From Nostoc sp. UHCC 0702 (lineage in GTDB: Bacteria > Cyanobacteriota > Cyanobacteriia > Cyanobacteriales > Nostocaceae): 64,000 bases of DNA. The DNA lies in contig CP071065.1 in NCBI GenBank assembly GCA_017164015.1, positions 5,433,918 through 5,497,917 of the forward strand, read 5' to 3'. This document shows, one piece after another, positions 61,035 to 64,000 of the stretch; within the stretch, counting starts at the first letter, position 1, and each line of letters opens with the position of its first letter. The notes beneath the pieces were generated by a model. That model was not told the DNA's origin and did no database searches. It saw only the letters and a program-made list of their open reading frames with translations. The translations under genes were made by a program, and so were the position numbers.

Positions 61035-63230
61035 TTACCGGACATTGGTCTCCCCTTCAGCTTGCGTTGGTGTAGGTTCAGGTGTAGTAGTTTCTGTAGG
61101 TGTCGATATAGGTGTAGGTTCAGGTGTAGTAGTTTCTGTAGGTGTCGATGTAGGTGTAGTTTCAGGTGTTGGTGATGGGGGAGGAGTGGGATTTTCTACT
61201 GTGATACTTAGTTGATAATCTAGTGGTTTTGATGCTGTGGAAACTACGACAAATTCATAAAATCCGTTTTCTGGTAATTTAGTTGACAAACTACGCTGCT
61301 TGGAATCTTCCAAAAACTGGATTTTGCCAGAAGGGGAATAGACTGAGAACAAAATTTGGGAATTTGCTTGTAGCTTCAATTCCATAGATTGTTCTTTGGC
61401 AAGTTCAGCGATGAAAACTTTACCATCGCCAGGCTGGAGAGTTCCACTAACTGTTTTGCTTGTAGCCCCAGGATCAAAGACAATTTTCTGGAAAGCACTC
61501 TTAGAAAGGATGGCGTTGAATTTATCGTAAACAAAGCCATACCAAACTTGTCCAATGGGTTGATTGATAAATTTTTTACCCTGCTGTTCAGGAAATACAT
61601 TGAAGAAGGCAGCATCACCTAAATCAAACAAAGAACGACTACCAACGTTGATTTGGTTGACTTCGACTTTCCAGCGATCGCGTTCGGCTGTAGTATAAGT
61701 ACCGAGTTGGCGACGCGCCCTACCACTCAGTGACGACAGCTTTTCAAGTAATGATGCAGCTGTTTTATCCCATTCTGCCCGTAAACTTTCATCTTCGGAA
61801 CCATCACTGAGACTGCGTCCCTGCAAACTGGGATTTTTCTCCCAGAAGAATTGATTTACCAAGTTAACGTAGAATGTCTCATCAATACCCAACTGTTGAC
61901 GGCGATCGCTTAATCTTTGTTTACGCTGCCGTTCTTCTGCTGAATATTGCGCCAAAGGATCGATTGGCTGATTATTGGTTGGGGTGGGGCTAGATGTTGG
62001 TGTTGGGTTGTCTCCCACATTTCGTTCCCCACTATTTACTCCCCACCAAACTAATCCCGCTGTACTAACCAGCGCCAGTGCTACTACAAAAGCTTTTGTT
62101 GGTGTCCACCAGCTTGTGGGCTGGATTGGAGGAGGGGGATATGACGGGGGTGGGGGGGATGAGGGAGATGAGGGAGATGAGGGGGATGAGGGAGAGACGG
62201 CGACGGTGGCAGATGTGCGATCTGGGATGGGGGTAGGGGACTGAGGGGGTTGAGTTTGCGGATAGCTAACTGGTGCTGGGTTGAGTGCTTCTAGGACTTG
62301 ACGAGCTGACTGATAGCGATCGCCTGGTCTAGAGGATAGCATTTTATCTAATACCTGTCCTAAAAGCGGACTCAAGGTAATTTCTCGTCGCCATTGCCAA
62401 GTTAGGGTATAGGTATCAATTAATTCTTGCGGCTGTTTGCCTGTTAGTAAAACTAGGGCTGTTGCTGCCAAAGCATACAAGTCACTGTGGGGAGATACCA
62501 TCCCAGTTTGCATTTGTTCTGGGGGAGCAAATCCCACTTTACCTAGTAAGGTTGCTGCTGGGGGAGATGCCACTACACCAGGTTGATAATATTGGGAAGC
62601 GACAGTTGCCACTACTTGTTTAACACCGCCAAAATCAATTAACACTGGTAATTGATCAACGGTGCGTAAAATTAAGTTATCTGGCGAGATATCCCGATGA
62701 ATTACATTTTGTGAATGGATATATTCTAAAACTGGCAAAAGTTGCTGTAATAGCTGGCGAATTTCTGCCTCTGTAAACCTTAAACCCTGCTGTTGACGGT
62801 TATTTAATAAAGAATTATAAGTTTCCCCTTCCACATAATCTTGCACCAAAAACAGGTATTCTTTGCCCTCTAAATTGATGCGTAACAGTTCCCGGAAGCG
62901 GGGAATTTGGGGATGTTGTAGTTTATAGAGAACACTTGCTTCTCTCTCAAAGAGTTCTGCGGCTTTTTGAACAACGTAGGCGGTTTGAACTTGGGGGGAA
63001 AATTCCTTTAAAACACAAGATTCGCGGAAGCGGTTGATATCTTCTGCTAAATAAGTACGTCCAAAACCTCCCTGGCCGAGTTGACGCACAATTACATAGC
63101 GATCGCCCAAAGTTAGCCCTGGTTGGATACCATAACTTACAGGCGCACCCGACAACTTTTCACCACACTGGAGACAAAAACGGCTACCTGGGGAATTTTC
63201 GTGACCTTTAGAACAATATAATTTAGTCAT
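61035..63230 (-). CDS. Ser/Thr protein kinase with zinc ribbon and C-terminal extension
   Basis: The 731-residue product begins with a zinc ribbon (MTKLYCSKGHENSPGSRFCLQCGEKL), then a Hanks-type kinase domain (about 40-310): LGQGGFGRTYLAED, CVLKEFS (Lys), HRDISPDNLILR, LIDFGGVKQV and APPEQ. A Ser/Pro-rich linker with SSP and PPPP units (about 340-370) precedes one membrane segment (FVVALALVSTAGLVWWGVNS). The exterior part has a domain (RRQQLGIDETFYVNLVNQFFWEKNPSLQGRSLSD..IGQVWYGFVYDKF, about 440-570) and then an FN-like tail with Thr/Pro repeats. That middle domain recurs in the next gene upstream on this strand. Confidence 0.9.
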   Translation of the reverse strand: MTKLYCSKGHENSPGSRFCLQCGEKLSGAPVSYGIQPGLTLGDRYVIVRQLGQGGFGRTYLAEDINRFRESCVLKEFSPQVQTAYVVQKAAELFEREASVLYKLQHPQIPRFRELLRINLEGKEYLFLVQDYVEGETYNSLLNNRQQQGLRFTEAEIRQLLQQLLPVLEYIHSQNVIHRDISPDNLILRTVDQLPVLIDFGGVKQVVATVASQYYQPGVVASPPAATLLGKVGFAPPEQMQTGMVSPHSDLYALAATALVLLTGKQPQELIDTYTLTWQWRREITLSPLLGQVLDKMLSSRPGDRYQSARQVLEALNPAPVSYPQTQPPQSPTPIPDRTSATVAVSPSSPSSPSSPSSPPPPSYPPPPIQPTSWWTPTKAFVVALALVSTAGLVWWGVNSGERNVGDNPTPTSSPTPTNNQPIDPLAQYSAEERQRKQRLSDRRQQLGIDETFYVNLVNQFFWEKNPSLQGRSLSDGSEDESLRAEWDKTAASLLEKLSSLSGRARRQLGTYTTAERDRWKVEVNQINVGSRSLFDLGDAAFFNVFPEQQGKKFINQPIGQVWYGFVYDKFNAILSKSAFQKIVFDPGATSKTVSGTLQPGDGKVFIAELAKEQSMELKLQANSQILFSVYSPSGKIQFLEDSKQRSLSTKLPENGFYEFVVVSTASKPLDYQLSITVENPTPPPSPTPETTPTSTPTETTTPEPTPISTPTETTTPEPTPTQAEGETNVR

Positions 63231-63412
63231 TAGTCATTAGTTAATAGTCAATAGTCAATAGTCATTAGTCAGTGGTCAGTGGTCAGTGGTCAGTAGTTAT
63301 TCTCCCCTGCTCCCCTGCTCCCCATCTCCCCCGCTCCCCTGCTCCCCCGCTCCCCTGCTCCCCTGCTCCCCTGCTCCCCCGCTCCCCTGCTCCCCCGCTC
63401 CCCTGCTCCTCC
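63231..63412. repeat. Heptad array and CCCCTGCTC tandem repeat between kinase paralogues
   Basis: TTAGTCA/ATAGTCA/GGTCAGT units (63231-63297) are followed by about 12 units of TCCCCTGC/TCCCCCGC (63300-63412). Confidence 0.85.
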
Positions 63413-63413
63413 A

Positions 63414-64000
63414 TTATGTGCCAGATTTTACTTTACTAACTTGATCGGCAGCGATCGCATACCAAATTTGACCGAAAGTCTGTTGATTCAGTTTCCCACG
63501 CGGCTGACCAGGAAACAACTGATCGAATTTTTGATATGTGTCTTTGTTGAGTTGCTTAATTGTATAGTTCCCCAATTGTCCCGCTTGCGCTTGCCGTCTC
63601 CAATTGTCGTAATCTTTTTGACTATAACTCCCCAGTTTTTGACGTGCTGCTGTACTGAGGTTAGCTTGTTCTAGTTTATTCAACAAGTCGCTAGCGATAC
63701 TAGACCATTCATCTCGTAAAGCAGCATCTTCAGGCTTTGATGTGAGGCTACGCCCCTGTAATCCTGGATTTTTAGTATAAAATGAATTGTCAACTAACTG
63801 CGTAAAAAATCCTTGAGGAATTTCTAATTGTTGGCGACGACTTAAAATTTGCGTGTTGTCTTCACGATTTTTGTCACTTGCTGGTTTAGCAAGAGGATTT
63901 GGTATCTGGGGAATTTCAGGGAGCGAAAATGATGGTACTTTGATTGATGATACGCTACTAATGACTGCATTCACTGCTGCCCATGTTCCTGCGCCAACTA
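63414..64000 (-). CDS. C-terminal part of a second kinase-type paralogue, cut by the window edge
   Basis: The frame is open to the right edge, so only the last 195 residues or so are visible. It begins with a small hydrophobic stretch (VGAGTWAAVNAVISSV), then a Pro/Asn linker, then SRRQQLEIPQGFFTQLVDNSFYTKNPGLQGRSLTSKPEDAALRDEW and FGQIWYAIAADQVSKVKSGT. This repeats the extracellular domain of the kinase at 61035. An apparent GTG start at 63974 is internal. The N-terminal part outside the window is expected to be a kinase domain, but that is inferred. Confidence 0.75.
   Translation of the reverse strand, partial: VGAGTWAAVNAVISSVSSIKVPSFSLPEIPQIPNPLAKPASDKNREDNTQILSRRQQLEIPQGFFTQLVDNSFYTKNPGLQGRSLTSKPEDAALRDEWSSIASDLLNKLEQANLSTAARQKLGSYSQKDYDNWRRQAQAGQLGNYTIKQLNKDTYQKFDQLFPGQPRGKLNQQTFGQIWYAIAADQVSKVKSGT

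Overview
The window reads as a filamentous, heterocyst-type cyanobacterium (Nostocales-like). The grounds are the many HIP1 octamers (GCGATCGC) in coding sequence, the abundant heptanucleotide and G-rich short tandem repeats between genes, cytochrome c6, a phylloquinone (men) gene set, AMIN-domain TonB receptors, OprB porins with an SLH domain, and an XisI remnant. No rRNA, tRNA or CRISPR array was recognised.

Layout. 1-5040: sugar uptake (substrate-binding lipoprotein, GlcP-type MFS permease, OprB porin, SorC-type regulator). 5287-10035: M48 protease, two small proteins, proA. 10439-16405: phylloquinone synthesis (menF, menA, menC, menE, DHNA-CoA thioesterase) with a decayed xisI behind menF. 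16483-19036: a HopA1-family protein and an APH-family kinase, the two families that form class V lanthipeptide synthetases. 20588-27634: TMEM14 protein, DUF815 ATPase, then a TerB-C / BrxD-like ATPase / Lhr-like helicase set resembling defence systems. 45107-52336: housekeeping and accessory genes plus an IS605/IS1341-type tnpB insertion. 52337-57708: repeat-rich, gene-poor DNA with a desaturase and a SET protein. 57709-64000: USP, pgk, a second TauD-type oxygenase, and two tandem kinase paralogues, one cut by the window edge.

Main result, 27693-44558. Five consecutive genes (TauD-type oxygenase, FcoT-type thioesterase, ACP, NRPS, FadD10-type ligase) have the gene families of the actinobacterial isonitrile lipopeptide operons (Streptomyces scoA-E, Mycobacterium Rv0097-Rv0101). 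They are flanked by an EntS-like MFS exporter, a TonB-dependent receptor, cytochrome c6 (petJ), an unrecognised 79-residue membrane protein, and an MbnP/MbnH pair. MbnP/MbnH are the copper-binding protein and its di-heme partner known from methanobactin loci.

Four promoters here (MFS, TonB receptor, petJ, mbnP) share one 22-bp operator-like motif with a GAC-N5-GTC core, always in the same orientation to the gene. Because petJ is the classic copper-repressed cyanobacterial gene, I infer that the locus is a copper-starvation regulon that makes, exports and re-imports a copper-binding isonitrile lipopeptide (a chalkophore). The NRPS ends in a thioesterase instead of the reductase of the actinobacterial enzymes, so the product should differ at its C terminus. 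This assignment rests on reading the protein sequences by eye and has not been tested by database search.

Other items of note are a TIR-bounded MITE family with full copies, in-frame short-repeat insertions inside menC, menE and queA, and a cluster of strong hairpins near 54.1 kb that may be a small RNA.
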